Assembly (NCBI GenBank): GCA_013150915.1
Contig: JAADJE010000055.1
Coordinates: forward strand, 1 to 50,404
Reading direction: 5' to 3'
Source: Gammaproteobacteria bacterium
GTDB taxonomy: Bacteria > Pseudomonadota > Gammaproteobacteria > BMS3Bbin11
Length of the DNA stretch: 50,404 bases
In this document: piece after piece, positions 1-9,859 of the stretch
Layout: each line of letters begins with the position of its first letter
Numbering within the stretch: the first letter of the stretch is position 1
Translations under genes and position numbers: made by a program
Notes under the pieces: model-generated
Database searches by the model: none
The model's input: the letters and a program-made list of their open reading frames with translations, nothing else
Told to the model about the DNA's origin: nothing

Positions 1-51
1 AAAGTTGAAAGTTGAAAGTGATAAGCAGGATCAAAACTAACGCATCCAAAA

Positions 52-75
52 ATCGCGCCGAGGCGGCGCTCCTAC
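52..75 (-). repeat. REP-like GC palindromic repeat
   Basis: ATCGCGCCGAGGCGGCGCTCCTAC. Confidence 0.85.
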
Positions 76-111
76 TTCATTCTGTTTGAGGTTTTGACTT
101 TCCTTTCAGCT

Positions 112-948
112 TTAATCTGCCTTCCCCCCCGTTACCCGATCATTCCCGCCATAGTCTTTTTTGGTGAATATTTCTTTAAAGCCTACATGGCCTAGCAACC
201 TGCTTACGGCTCTTGCCTGGTCATAAGCATGCTCCAGTAACAAAAAACCACCGGGCTTCAAATGCGATACACTGTCAGGGATGATCTGTCGGATGGCATC
301 CAGCCCATCACTCCCAGAAATCAGTGCATGCTCAGGTTCAGCAGGCAGATCGCCCTGCTTCAGATGGGGATCGTCCGCAGGAATATAGGGAGGATTGCAG
401 ACGATCATTTCGAATAAGCTGCTTTTTATCGGCTGCAGCCACGAGCCCGCGGCAAAACTGATATTTTTGGTGCCCTGTAAACGGGCGTTTTCCTCTGCGA
501 TGACCAGGGCAGCCATTGATAGATCCGTAGCGGTAATTTCACACTGCGGACGCTCCCGTGCGAGGGCAAGGGCAATGGCGCCGCTGCCTGTTCCGAGGTC
601 GGCAATCTGCCACCCGGCATCGGCCGGTATCCGCAGCAGGGCCTGTTCGACCAAGCATTCGGTATCCGGTCTCGGAATTAACACCTCTGGCGATACTTTC
701 AGGTCCATGTCCCAGAAGCCTCGGCTACCGGTGATGTAGGCCAGTGGTTCGCCCGCTATTCTACGTTTTAGCGCCGAGTCAAATTGCAGACAGTGCTTTT
801 CCGACAGCTCTTCATCGGGATGGATACCTTGATAACTGCGGCTGATTCCACAGGTTTCAGCCAGTAATAATTCGCTTTCCAGTCTGGCTTCAGGTCCAGT
901 CAATTTTGACCGGGCTTTGGTAAGTATTTCGAGAATGGTGGGCGTCAT
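112..948 (-). CDS. prmC: Peptide chain release factor N5-glutamine methyltransferase
   Basis: NPPYIP motif and SAM-binding DLGTGSGAIALALA; adjacent to prfA. Confidence 0.95.
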   Translation of the reverse strand: MTPTILEILTKARSKLTGPEARLESELLLAETCGISRSYQGIHPDEELSEKHCLQFDSALKRRIAGEPLAYITGSRGFWDMDLKVSPEVLIPRPDTECLVEQALLRIPADAGWQIADLGTGSGAIALALARERPQCEITATDLSMAALVIAEENARLQGTKNISFAAGSWLQPIKSSLFEMIVCNPPYIPADDPHLKQGDLPAEPEHALISGSDGLDAIRQIIPDSVSHLKPGGFLLLEHAYDQARAVSRLLGHVGFKEIFTKKDYGGNDRVTGGKAD

Positions 949-958
949 TGTGAATTAA

Positions 959-1041
959 TCGCGCCTGGGGCGGCGCTCCTACAGGAGGGAGGGGGTATCG
1001 TCCACATGGCGACTAGCAGGCGCGCCGCCCTCGGCGCGAGA
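959..1041. repeat. REP-like inverted doublet
   Basis: TCGCGCCTGGGGCGGCGCTCCTAC then AGGCGCGCCGCCCTCGGCGCGAG. Confidence 0.85.
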
Positions 1042-1085
1042 GAGACTGAAAAGAGGTTTAACAAAAAATAAAACCCGTGTGTATT

Positions 1086-2174
1086 TCATCTCGAATCACT
1101 CAACTCCGCCAACAACTCCGCCTGATGTTCGGTTACCAGTGGTTCGATGAGCATATCCAGATCACCGGCCATCAATTCGTCAAGTTTGTAGAGCGTCAGG
1201 TTGATGCGGTGGTCGCTTACCCTGCCCTGTGGGAAGTTGTAGGTACGGATACGCTCTGATCTATCACCGCTACCGACCAGGGATTTTCGTGTTTCGGCCT
1301 GTTCGGCCTGCTGCGCACTCTGGATCTGATCCAGCAATCTTGACTGTAGCACACTCATCGCGCGGGCCTTGTTTTTGTGCTGGGAGCGTTCATCCTGACA
1401 TTCGACGACCAGACCGGTGGGCAGGTGAGTGATGCGAACAGCTGAATCGGTCTTGTTGACGTGCTGGCCGCCTGAACCGGATGCACGGTAAGTGTCGATG
1501 CGCAGGTCACCGGCACCAATCTCTATCTTATCCACTTCATCAGCTTCCGGCATGACGGCAACCGTACAGGCCGATGTATGCACACGGCCCTGGGTTTCGG
1601 TCTGCGGGACGCGCTGTACACGGTGAGCACCCGACTCGAATTTGAGACGAGAATAGACACGCTTGCCGCTGATTCTTGTGATGATCTCTCTGTACCCACC
1701 GTGGTCGCCATCGCTGTGGCTCAACACCTCAATTTCCCAGTGGTTTTTTTCTGCGTAGCTGCTGTACATACGGAATAGATCACCGGCAAACAGGGCGGCT
1801 TCATCCCCCCCTGTACCGGCCCGAATTTCAAGAAATACGTTACGCTCATCATTGGGATCTTTGGGCATCAACAGAATACGTATCGCCTCCCTATGCTGCT
1901 GCATAGACTGCTCCAGGCCCCTGATCTCCTCCACTACCATTTCACGCATCTCGCTGTCCTCATCATCAAGCATCTGGCGTGCCGTATCGAGATCTATTTT
2001 ACTTTGTTGCCATTGATGGTACCGCTCTACCACGGGGGATAATCCCGCCATCTCTACCGACAATTGCCGGAACTGATTCTGATCAGCCGCTACGGCTGGA
2101 TCAGCCAGCAGGGCATGGATTTCTTCCAGGCGCTGGCTCAGGTGGTCGAGTTTGCTGGTGATTGAATTTTTCAT
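1086..2174 (-). CDS. prfA: Peptide chain release factor 1
   Basis: [22 protein letters not shown] (GGQ motif); hemA-prfA-prmC order. Confidence 0.97.
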   Translation of the reverse strand: MKNSITSKLDHLSQRLEEIHALLADPAVAADQNQFRQLSVEMAGLSPVVERYHQWQQSKIDLDTARQMLDDEDSEMREMVVEEIRGLEQSMQQHREAIRILLMPKDPNDERNVFLEIRAGTGGDEAALFAGDLFRMYSSYAEKNHWEIEVLSHSDGDHGGYREIITRISGKRVYSRLKFESGAHRVQRVPQTETQGRVHTSACTVAVMPEADEVDKIEIGAGDLRIDTYRASGSGGQHVNKTDSAVRITHLPTGLVVECQDERSQHKNKARAMSVLQSRLLDQIQSAQQAEQAETRKSLVGSGDRSERIRTYNFPQGRVSDHRINLTLYKLDELMAGDLDMLIEPLVTEHQAELLAELSDSR

Positions 2175-2188
2175 GAACCCCTCTATTT

Positions 2189-2267
2189 GTAGGAGCGCCG
2201 CCCTCGGCGCGATTTTCTAATAATTATTAATTTCAGAAGCAATCGCGCCGGGGCGGCGCGCCTACAA
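2189..2267. repeat. REP-like inverted doublet between prfA and hemA
   Basis: GTAGGAGCGCCGCCCTCGGCGCGAT (2189-2213) and ATCGCGCCGGGGCGGCGCGCCTACA (2242-2267). Confidence 0.9.
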
Positions 2268-3509
2268 TCCAAACAATCGTTTCGCCGCCTCGATAACATT
2301 TTTGTCCGCCACCAGGCCCGCCTCTTTCAATGCGGCGGTCGGGGTGTGGGTGTATTTGTTGGTTAATGAGCGGGCAAGTGTTTCGATAACGACTTCAGGG
2401 CTTTCTCCGCTAGCCAGTAAGCGCAGGGCTTTATCCAGTTCGGCCTGGCGTAACTGGTCGGCGTTTTCCCTTAGCGCACGTATCATCGGTACGGCATCGA
2501 GTGATTTCAGCCAGTCGACGAAGTGACCAACCTGCAGCTCAATAATTTTTTCGGCTTCCTCTGCGGCTTCACGGCGCGACTGAAGATTCTCATCGATCAC
2601 ATTTTGCAGATCGTCAACGGTGTATAGAAAAACATCGCTCAATTCACTGACCTCTGCCTCGATATCCCGGGGAACGGCGAGGTCGACCATGAATATTGGC
2701 CGGCGGCGGCGTTTTTTTAATGCCTGTTCAACAGCGCCCTTGCCAAGTATTGGCAACTGGCTGGCGGTAGATGTGATAACGATATCTGCATCGTGCAGAC
2801 GTGATGGCAATTCAGCCAGGGTAATCGCTTCGCCATTGATTAGTTCGGCCAGTTTCTGCGCCCGATCAATAGTACGGTTGGAAACAATGATATGTCCAAC
2901 CCGCTGTTGCGACAGGTGTTGTGCCGTCAATTCGATGGTCTCACCGGCACCGATCAACAATACTGTTTTCTGTGACAGATCGGTAAAAATCTGTTTCGCC
3001 AATTTGACCGCCGCATAGGCCACGGACACGGCGCTGGCACCGATCTGGGTATCCGTGCGAACCTGTTTGGCGACGGAAAAGGTATGCTGAAATAACTGGT
3101 TTAGCAGCTTGCCTGTAACACCTGTCTTGTGTGCAGTAGCAAAGGCCTCTTTCATCTGACCGAGAATCTGCGGCTCACCAAGCACCATGGAATCGAGTCC
3201 ACTGGCGACCCGAAAGGCGTGTCGTACGGCCTCATCACCCGGGTTGCGATACAGATAAGGTTCGATATCATCGGTATTAAGCCGGTGGTAATCACAGAAC
3301 CATTCAACCAGACTATTTTCATTTGCCTGTTCATGACTGCAGTAAATTTCGGTACGATTGCAGGTTGAGAGTATCGTGGCTTCACGCGCTCCACCGGTAT
3401 CAGTGATATCTGCTAACGCGGTCACCAGGGAATCGGGGGCGAACGCCGTCTGCTCGCGAAGTTCCAGCGGTGCGGTTTTGTGGTTGATGCCAAAGTTGAA
3501 CAGGTGCAT
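2262..3509 (-). CDS. hemA: Glutamyl-tRNA reductase
   Basis: N-terminal GINHKTAPLELREQ and STCNRTEIYC catalytic motif. Confidence 0.97.
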   Translation of the reverse strand: MHLFNFGINHKTAPLELREQTAFAPDSLVTALADITDTGGAREATILSTCNRTEIYCSHEQANENSLVEWFCDYHRLNTDDIEPYLYRNPGDEAVRHAFRVASGLDSMVLGEPQILGQMKEAFATAHKTGVTGKLLNQLFQHTFSVAKQVRTDTQIGASAVSVAYAAVKLAKQIFTDLSQKTVLLIGAGETIELTAQHLSQQRVGHIIVSNRTIDRAQKLAELINGEAITLAELPSRLHDADIVITSTASQLPILGKGAVEQALKKRRRRPIFMVDLAVPRDIEAEVSELSDVFLYTVDDLQNVIDENLQSRREAAEEAEKIIELQVGHFVDWLKSLDAVPMIRALRENADQLRQAELDKALRLLASGESPEVVIETLARSLTNKYTHTPTAALKEAGLVADKNVIEAAKRLFGL

Positions 3510-3586
3510 GATGACTATGTTATTTTGTGCCTACATTTTCAGGAAAGAACCGAACATTGTCTCTTGTTAGAAGAATCTGTCAAGCC

Positions 3587-5335
3587 ATGTCATCGTTTAC
3601 ATTGCTTGCCTCGCTATTACTTGTCTCTGCCACACTGACCTCCTGTGGCAATAATTCTGTCAAAAAGTACCCTGCTGCCGTAACGGTAAAAGAACCCGTT
3701 CAGACTAAAACTAACGCAGGAACCGAACCGAAGAACCTGCCTGATGTCGAGCTCACCGCCGACCTGATGTACAAACTACTGCTGTCCGACATTGCACGCC
3801 AGCAGAACAACAATGATCTTGCGCTGGCCGCCCTGGTCGATGCGGCGACTGAAACACGCGACCCCCGACTGGCTGCCCAGGCAACCCGCCTGGCCGTAAT
3901 TTCGTCTCAGTATGGCACGGCTATTCAAATGGCCAAACTGTGGCTGGAACTGGTACCGGATGACATCGATGTCCACCAGACCATAGGAAATCTTCTCGTC
4001 GTTGAAAAACAGCCAGAACGAGCTTTGGCACATTATAGCAAAGCTCTGGCTTTAACAGACGAAAAAAACCGCAGTCTGATTCTAAAGCAAATAAGCGGTA
4101 CCCTGGTTCGTTACAGCAGCCCGCAACAGGCCCTTGAATTAATCGAAAAGCTGACAACTGAATACCCCGGCTCAGCCGATGTCGCACTGGCCCTCGCCAG
4201 CGCCGCCAGCAAGCTCAAAGAATATGACATTGCGACCACGGCTATAGAACGTGCCCTATCACTCGACCCCAACAACTACAACGCCGCTTCGTTTAAATTC
4301 GGGCTGTTGCTGCTCAATAAAAAAGCTGGCGAGGCCGAGCAGTTTGCCAACAGCTTTCTGAAAAAACATCCCACAGCCATTCTACTTCGCATGGCGCTGG
4401 CCAGGCACTATCTGGAGGCTAACAAGCTTAAACAGGCAGAAAAGGAATATCTGTTAATATACAAGCAGGATAAAACCTCCATCATTGCGCCGATGGCGCT
4501 GGCACTGATACGGATCGACAGCAATAAACTGGACGATGCAACGGTATACCTGCAAAAGGTCCTGCTGCTGCAACCAAGCAATGATCTGGCCCGCCTTTAC
4601 CTGGGCGATATCACAGCACAGCAGAAAAAACTTGATGCGGCTATCCAGTGGTACCGCTCTGTTACTGAGAAAGGGCAACTGTTTAAAGCGCGGCTGCGTC
4701 TGGTCGATGTCATCATGCAGCGAGACGGTGTCGATGCAGCTATGCGTGAACTTGAAGCCTTACACGCAGAGACCCCCAACCAACAAGTAGACATTACCCT
4801 GCTACAGCACGACCTGCTGCTAGAGGCCGGGCGTGAAAAAGAAGCACTACAGATCGTCAATACCGCCCTTGCCGATAGCCCGGATGACCTGGATCTACTT
4901 TATGCCAGAGCTATGATTGCTGCTCGTCGAGGGGATATTCCTGGCCTGGAAAAAGACTTGAAACACCTCCTTAAAATTGAACCCAACCATGCGCAGGCCC
5001 TGAATGCCTATGGTTTTACCCTGGCAGACCTGACGGATCGTTATAAAGAGGCCTATTCATTCATTAAGGCGGCACTGAAACTAAAGCCAGGCGACCCGTT
5101 TATCCTCGACAGTATGGGTTGGGTCGAATACCGGATGGGCAATTACAGTGCAGCCGAAGACTATCTACGCAAAGCACTGGCTAAACGAAATGACGCAGAG
5201 ATCGCCTCCCACCTTGTTGACGTCCTGCAGGATGCCGGTAAGGCGCGTGAAGCGAGAAAGGTCTGGACAAAAGCGAATAAGGATTTCCCGGGGAATGAGA
5301 AGTTGCAGGCGGTTGGTGAAAAATTACAAAAGTAA
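3587..5335 (+). CDS. TPR-repeat lipoprotein upstream of lolB
   Basis: Multiple TPR-like repeats; internal start at 3587 gives a signal peptide with lipobox LTSC (MSSFTLLASLLLVSATLTSC). Confidence 0.85.
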   Translation: MSSFTLLASLLLVSATLTSCGNNSVKKYPAAVTVKEPVQTKTNAGTEPKNLPDVELTADLMYKLLLSDIARQQNNNDLALAALVDAATETRDPRLAAQATRLAVISSQYGTAIQMAKLWLELVPDDIDVHQTIGNLLVVEKQPERALAHYSKALALTDEKNRSLILKQISGTLVRYSSPQQALELIEKLTTEYPGSADVALALASAASKLKEYDIATTAIERALSLDPNNYNAASFKFGLLLLNKKAGEAEQFANSFLKKHPTAILLRMALARHYLEANKLKQAEKEYLLIYKQDKTSIIAPMALALIRIDSNKLDDATVYLQKVLLLQPSNDLARLYLGDITAQQKKLDAAIQWYRSVTEKGQLFKARLRLVDVIMQRDGVDAAMRELEALHAETPNQQVDITLLQHDLLLEAGREKEALQIVNTALADSPDDLDLLYARAMIAARRGDIPGLEKDLKHLLKIEPNHAQALNAYGFTLADLTDRYKEAYSFIKAALKLKPGDPFILDSMGWVEYRMGNYSAAEDYLRKALAKRNDAEIASHLVDVLQDAGKAREARKVWTKANKDFPGNEKLQAVGEKLQK

Positions 5336-5341
5336 TTTTTC

Positions 5342-5421
5342 TGTAGGCGCGCCGCCCCGGCACGATAAAATGGCTCACCTGCCTGAAAGACCCTTATCGC
5401 GCCAAGGGCGGCGCGCCTGCA
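5342..5421. repeat. REP-like inverted doublet overlapping the lolB start
   Basis: TGTAGGCGCGCCGCCCCGGCACGAT (5342-5366) and ATCGCGCCAAGGGCGGCGCGCCTGCA (5396-5421). Confidence 0.9.
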
Positions 5422-6017
5422 TTTTGTTGCTGTTGGCTACTGCTCTGCTGTCAGCCTGCGCCGGCAAACCTGTTAAGAAAGAGCCCCCTCCCGACTGGCA
5501 GACGAAACAAGCTGCTCTCGCGAAAATCAACAGCTGGAAAATGCACGCGCGTATTGGCCTGCGCGGGACAGACCGAAACGGCAGCGCCTCTCTGATATGG
5601 CTTGAAACCCCCGAACGACGTAGTCTACGTCTGCTGAGCCCGCTAGGTGGTGGCCTGATATTGCTGCAACAGGATGCTACAGGGGCCTCTATACAGGACA
5701 GCAAGGGCAGGGTCTGGCATGGGCAAGACGCCGGGGAACTGATCTATCGCGTCACTGGCTGGCAAATTCCTGTCTCCGGTCTACGCTGGTGGTTACTGGG
5801 CCTGACCGAGCCCGGCAGCAAAGCTGAATCCACCGTAGATGCTGACCATCACCTGGTACGTGTCCGGCAAACCGGCTGGAAGGTGTCCCTGGATAAATAC
5901 ACTCGTTTCGGTGCGCACGAACTGCCGACATCGATTGTTTTTGAAACAGTGGCCGCTCGGAAGGATGCGCGGTATATTCGGGTCAAAGTTATCGTTAAGA
6001 ACTGGGTGATAGATTGA
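5370..6017 (+). CDS. lolB: Outer membrane lipoprotein LolB
   Basis: Lipoprotein signal MAHLPERPLSRQGRRACILLLLATALLSAC; WLLGL and lolB-ispE-prs context; start placed after the upstream stop codon. Confidence 0.85.
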   Translation: MAHLPERPLSRQGRRACILLLLATALLSACAGKPVKKEPPPDWQTKQAALAKINSWKMHARIGLRGTDRNGSASLIWLETPERRSLRLLSPLGGGLILLQQDATGASIQDSKGRVWHGQDAGELIYRVTGWQIPVSGLRWWLLGLTEPGSKAESTVDADHHLVRVRQTGWKVSLDKYTRFGAHELPTSIVFETVAARKDARYIRVKVIVKNWVID

Positions 6018-6064
6018 GGTTTCAAGATAAATGATGAAAGAAACTTAAAACTTGAAACAGACCA

Positions 6065-6892
6065 ATGCTAACCCTCCCCGCCCCTGCCAAGCTAAACCTG
6101 TTCCTGCATGTCACGGGACGTCGTGCTGATGGCTACCATGAATTGCAGACGGCGTTTCAGTTTCTTGATTTGCAGGATGAAATTACGCTTTCTACCCGCC
6201 CGGATAAACAAATTCGGCGTCTGACCCACTGGGCTGATGTGGCGGAAGGGGATGACCTGATGGTCAAAGCAGCGCATTGCCTCGCTGATTGTACCGGGGT
6301 GTCGACCGGGGTGGATATCGGTATTGAAAAAAATATTCCGATGGGTGCCGGACTGGGTGGCGGCAGCTCGGATGCAGCCACGGTTCTTTGTGGTTTGAAC
6401 CGCCTGTGGGGTCTCGATTTATCGAAGGATCAATTGGCCAACATCGGCCAGACACTCGGGGCTGATGTGCCGGTTTTTATTCACGGTCATGCAGCATGGG
6501 CTGAGGGAACTGGCGATAAGCTGACTTCGATAATGCCGACCGAAGATCTTTACCTGCTGATTGTGCCGCCGGTGCACGTCTCTACTGCAGAAATTTTCAG
6601 TCATCCCGCATTGACACGCGATAGCTCGCCAATCAGAATAACCGACTTTCTTGGAGGGAAAGGTCATAATGATCTCGAAGCGGTGGTCAGACAGGAATAT
6701 CCCGACGTCGATAAGGCCATGAACTGGCTGCAACAATTCGACAGGGTACGGATGACAGGAACCGGCGCGGGTGTATTTATTACGATAGAGTCGCCCGACA
6801 AAGCGGAAAAAATTGTGCAACAGGCCCCTGCCAGCTGGCAATGCTTTGTTACGCAGGGTTTGAATTCAAGCCCGCTGTATGATCAATTTTGA
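6065..6892 (+). CDS. ispE: 4-diphosphocytidyl-2-C-methyl-D-erythritol kinase
   Basis: GHMP kinase motif PMGAGLGGGSSDAATVL; N-terminal PAPAKLNLFLHVTGRRADGYHELQT. Confidence 0.97.
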   Translation: MLTLPAPAKLNLFLHVTGRRADGYHELQTAFQFLDLQDEITLSTRPDKQIRRLTHWADVAEGDDLMVKAAHCLADCTGVSTGVDIGIEKNIPMGAGLGGGSSDAATVLCGLNRLWGLDLSKDQLANIGQTLGADVPVFIHGHAAWAEGTGDKLTSIMPTEDLYLLIVPPVHVSTAEIFSHPALTRDSSPIRITDFLGGKGHNDLEAVVRQEYPDVDKAMNWLQQFDRVRMTGTGAGVFITIESPDKAEKIVQQAPASWQCFVTQGLNSSPLYDQF

Positions 6893-6903
6893 ACTTTACG
6901 AAA

Positions 6904-6978
6904 TGGGGTGTAGCCAAGCGGTAAGGCACTGGATTTTGATTCCAGCATGCACAGGTTCGAATCCTGTCACCCCAGCCA
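6904..6978 (+). tRNA. tRNA-Gln (anticodon TTG)
   Basis: TGGGGTG/CACCCCA acceptor stem, TTG anticodon loop, GGTTCGAATCC T-arm, encoded CCA. Confidence 0.95.
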
Positions 6979-6999
6979 TCATTAAATGGGAGCAGGCCT

Positions 7000-7947
7000 T
7001 TGCCAAACGATGAGATGATAATCCTTTCAGGTTCGGGTAACCCCGAACTCAGCAAAGAAGTCTGCCAATTCCTGGATGTGCGTCTGGGCAAAGCCGTCGT
7101 CGACACCTTCAGTGACGGTGAAATTCAGATTGAGATACTGGATAACGTACGTGGTCGGGATATTTTCATTTTACAGTCGGTCTGTCCCCCCAGTAACGAC
7201 AATTTGATGGAATTACTCCTGTTGATTGATGCCTGTAAACGCTCGGCAGCCGGCCGCATCACCGCCACCGTTCCCTATCTTGGTTATGCACGACAGGATC
7301 GACGGCCTCGCTCACAACGTACACCGATCTCTGCACGCCTGGTGGCTGACATGATCTCCCGTGCCGGTGCCAACCATGTCTTAACCGTCGATATCCATGC
7401 AGACCAGATCGTCGGTTTCTTCGATATTCCAACCGATAATATCTACGCCCTGCCAGTGCTGCTCGGTGATGTCTGGCGTCACAGCGATGACAGTCTGATG
7501 GTCGTCTCGCCCGATGTCGGCGGTGTAGTCCGCGCCCGTGCACTGGCCAAGCCGCTGGTGGCGGATCTCGCTATTATTGACAAACGCCGTCCAAAAGCCA
7601 ATGTCGCCAAGGTAATGAATATAATCGGTGATGTAGAAGGGAGAAACTGCGTCATCATCGACGACCTGGTCGATACGGCGAATACCCTCTGCGAGGCAGC
7701 TGGCGCACTGAAGGCACGCGGTGCCAGTCGGGTTTCCGCCTGCTGTACCCACCCTATCCTCTCCGGTTCCGCTGTCGAACGCATCACCTATTCCGAACTG
7801 GATGAGCTGGTCGTCACCAATACCGTACCGCTGTCAGAGGAGGCGGCACGCTGCAATAAAATCCGCCAGCTGAGCATCGCCGAGCTACTGGCTGAAACCA
7901 TGCGCCGGATATATAGCCAGGAATCGGTTAGTTCGTTGTTTTATTGA
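7000..7947 (+). CDS. prs: Ribose-phosphate pyrophosphokinase
   Basis: [38 protein letters not shown] (PRPP loop); start TTG 7000 or ATG 7015. Confidence 0.96.
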   Translation: MPNDEMIILSGSGNPELSKEVCQFLDVRLGKAVVDTFSDGEIQIEILDNVRGRDIFILQSVCPPSNDNLMELLLLIDACKRSAAGRITATVPYLGYARQDRRPRSQRTPISARLVADMISRAGANHVLTVDIHADQIVGFFDIPTDNIYALPVLLGDVWRHSDDSLMVVSPDVGGVVRARALAKPLVADLAIIDKRRPKANVAKVMNIIGDVEGRNCVIIDDLVDTANTLCEAAGALKARGASRVSACCTHPILSGSAVERITYSELDELVVTNTVPLSEEAARCNKIRQLSIAELLAETMRRIYSQESVSSLFY

Positions 7948-8031
7948 CTTCAGTGTTCAGTGTTCAGTGTTCAGATGGATGGTAATTTTACTGAAAACTA
8001 AAAACTAAGGATTATTTTCCATGGAGGGAAA

Positions 8032-8391
8032 ATGGCATATCAGAGTTTTGAAGAACTTGTAGTATGGAAGAAATCTTTCCGTCTTGCTGTCACCGTATAT
8101 AGAGAATTCAAACCTTGCAGAGATTATGGGCTGAAAGACCAAATAACGCGTGCAGCAGTATCGATTCCGTCTAATATTGCAGAAGGTTCAGAGCGTGAAT
8201 CTACTCGTGAATTTATTCGGTTCCTCAATTTCTCAAAAGGCTCAGCAGCAGAATTAAGAACACAGATTTATATTGCCAAAGAAATATGTCTAATTAGCCC
8301 GGCCACTGCGAATTCTATCAATCAGGAATTAAAACAAATATCTTCAATGCTTCACGGTCTTGTGAAATCACTGAAAAGTCAGCTTATCTAA
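8032..8391 (+). CDS. Four-helix-bundle protein, 23S rRNA intervening-sequence (S23) family
   Basis: FEELVVWKKSFRLAVTVY, RAAVSIPSNIAEGSER, EFIRFLNFSKGSAAELRTQ signature. Confidence 0.92.
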   Translation: MAYQSFEELVVWKKSFRLAVTVYREFKPCRDYGLKDQITRAAVSIPSNIAEGSERESTREFIRFLNFSKGSAAELRTQIYIAKEICLISPATANSINQELKQISSMLHGLVKSLKSQLI

Positions 8392-8504
8392 CAACTGAAC
8401 ACCAAAAGCTGAACACTGAAAACTATTTTTTGCTATACTCGCCGCCTTTTTCCCGGGCTGGTCGCGGTCCGGGTTGTTTAAAATGACAAAATGGGGGATT
8501 CCTG

Positions 8505-9176
8505 ATGTCTAACAGTCATACTATTATCGCCGAAATGCGTGATGTGCGGGGTACGGGTGCGAGCCGCCGCCTGCGTCGTGCCGGCAAGATTCCAGCCGTT
8601 CTTTATGGTGCAGGAAAAAAGACTGTCGTGCTCTCTTTGAACCACAACAGCCTGCACCATAACCTGGAAGACGAATCTTTTCACAGTTCTATTCTTACCG
8701 TGGAAATTGAGGGCAAAAAAGAAAAAGCCATTCTGCGTGACGTACAGATGCACGCCTTCAAGCAGCTGATTATGCATATTGACCTTCAGCGAATCAGCGC
8801 CAAAGACAAGATTCACATGAACGTGCCTTTCCATTTCACGGGTGGCGAAGATGCCCCTGGCGTCAAGGTTGAAAGCGGTATTGTCTCGCATCTTATGACC
8901 GAACTGGAGATCATCTGCCTACCCGCCGACCTGCCGGAATTTATTCCCATTGATATATCTGGCCTGAACCTTGGTGATTCTATTCACCTTAGTGAAATCA
9001 CCCTGCCGGACAGTGTTGAATCTACCATCCAGACCCACGGCGGTGATGACCTGGCCGTGGTCACAATTGTGGCCGTTCGTGGCACCAGTGAAGATGAAGA
9101 AGAAACAGAAGCTGAAGAGGGTGAAGAAGTAACGGGTGAGGAGTCCGATACTGAAACGGCCGAGGATAGCGAATAA
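8505..9176 (+). CDS. rplY: 50S ribosomal protein L25/Ctc with acidic C-terminal tail
   Basis: RGTGASRRLRRAGKIPAVLYG; two-domain Ctc length; glutamate-rich tail. Confidence 0.95.
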   Translation: MSNSHTIIAEMRDVRGTGASRRLRRAGKIPAVLYGAGKKTVVLSLNHNSLHHNLEDESFHSSILTVEIEGKKEKAILRDVQMHAFKQLIMHIDLQRISAKDKIHMNVPFHFTGGEDAPGVKVESGIVSHLMTELEIICLPADLPEFIPIDISGLNLGDSIHLSEITLPDSVESTIQTHGGDDLAVVTIVAVRGTSEDEEETEAEEGEEVTGEESDTETAEDSE

Positions 9177-9185
9177 GCCTGGCTT

Positions 9186-9767
9186 ATGACCCGTCGCATC
9201 AGTCTGATCGCTGGCCTCGGGAACCCCGGTCAGCGTTATGTCGACACACGCCACAACGTGGGCTTCTGGTTTGTCGAGGAGCTGGCAAATCGCTTTCACG
9301 GTAACTGGCGTGATGCGTCTCGTTTTAAATCACGTGTCTGTGAGATTACCATCAGCGGCGAACGTACCTGGCTGCTGGCACCACAGGATTTTATGAATCA
9401 CAGTGGCACATCCATTGCCACGTTTGCCCGCTATTACCACATTGATATCAAGCAAATTCTGGTCGCCCACGATGAGCTGGATTTATTGCCCGGCCGTGTC
9501 AAGCTCAAACTGGGCGGCGGGGCAGCCGGCCATAACGGCCTGCGCGATACCACACAGCATCTCGGCAGCCCGGATTATCTGCGCCTGCGGCTGGGTATCG
9601 GCCACCCCGGTAAACAAAGTGCGGTGGTCAATTTTGTGTTAAAACGTCCACCGGAAGCCGAGAGGGCGCTGATCCAGTCCGCAATTGAACACAGCGCTGA
9701 TCACATTGAGGATATTCTCAAGGGTGACATACAGGCCGCCATGAACGCCCTGCACACGCGTTTATAG
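9186..9767 (+). CDS. pth: Peptidyl-tRNA hydrolase
   Basis: AGLGNPGQRYVDTRHNVGFW; HDELDLLPGRVKLKLGGGAAGHNGLR. Confidence 0.97.
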   Translation: MTRRISLIAGLGNPGQRYVDTRHNVGFWFVEELANRFHGNWRDASRFKSRVCEITISGERTWLLAPQDFMNHSGTSIATFARYYHIDIKQILVAHDELDLLPGRVKLKLGGGAAGHNGLRDTTQHLGSPDYLRLRLGIGHPGKQSAVVNFVLKRPPEAERALIQSAIEHSADHIEDILKGDIQAAMNALHTRL

Positions 9768-9859
9768 TTGAAAGTTGAAAGTCAATTACGAGTGTGACCT
9801 GGCAATCTTGGTGTTTCGGGTTTTAAATGCTTTCACCTAGCTAACAGGATAGAGATTAC

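Noticed and set aside
5148-5369. N-terminal extension of the lolB ORF back to 5148
   Set aside because: Overlaps the end of the TPR gene in another frame and would place the lipoprotein signal internally; start at 5370 fits a signal peptide.
7259-7787. Long antisense ORFs opposite prs, and many similar antisense ORFs across the window
   Set aside because: Shadow ORFs opposite well-supported conserved genes; no independent evidence.
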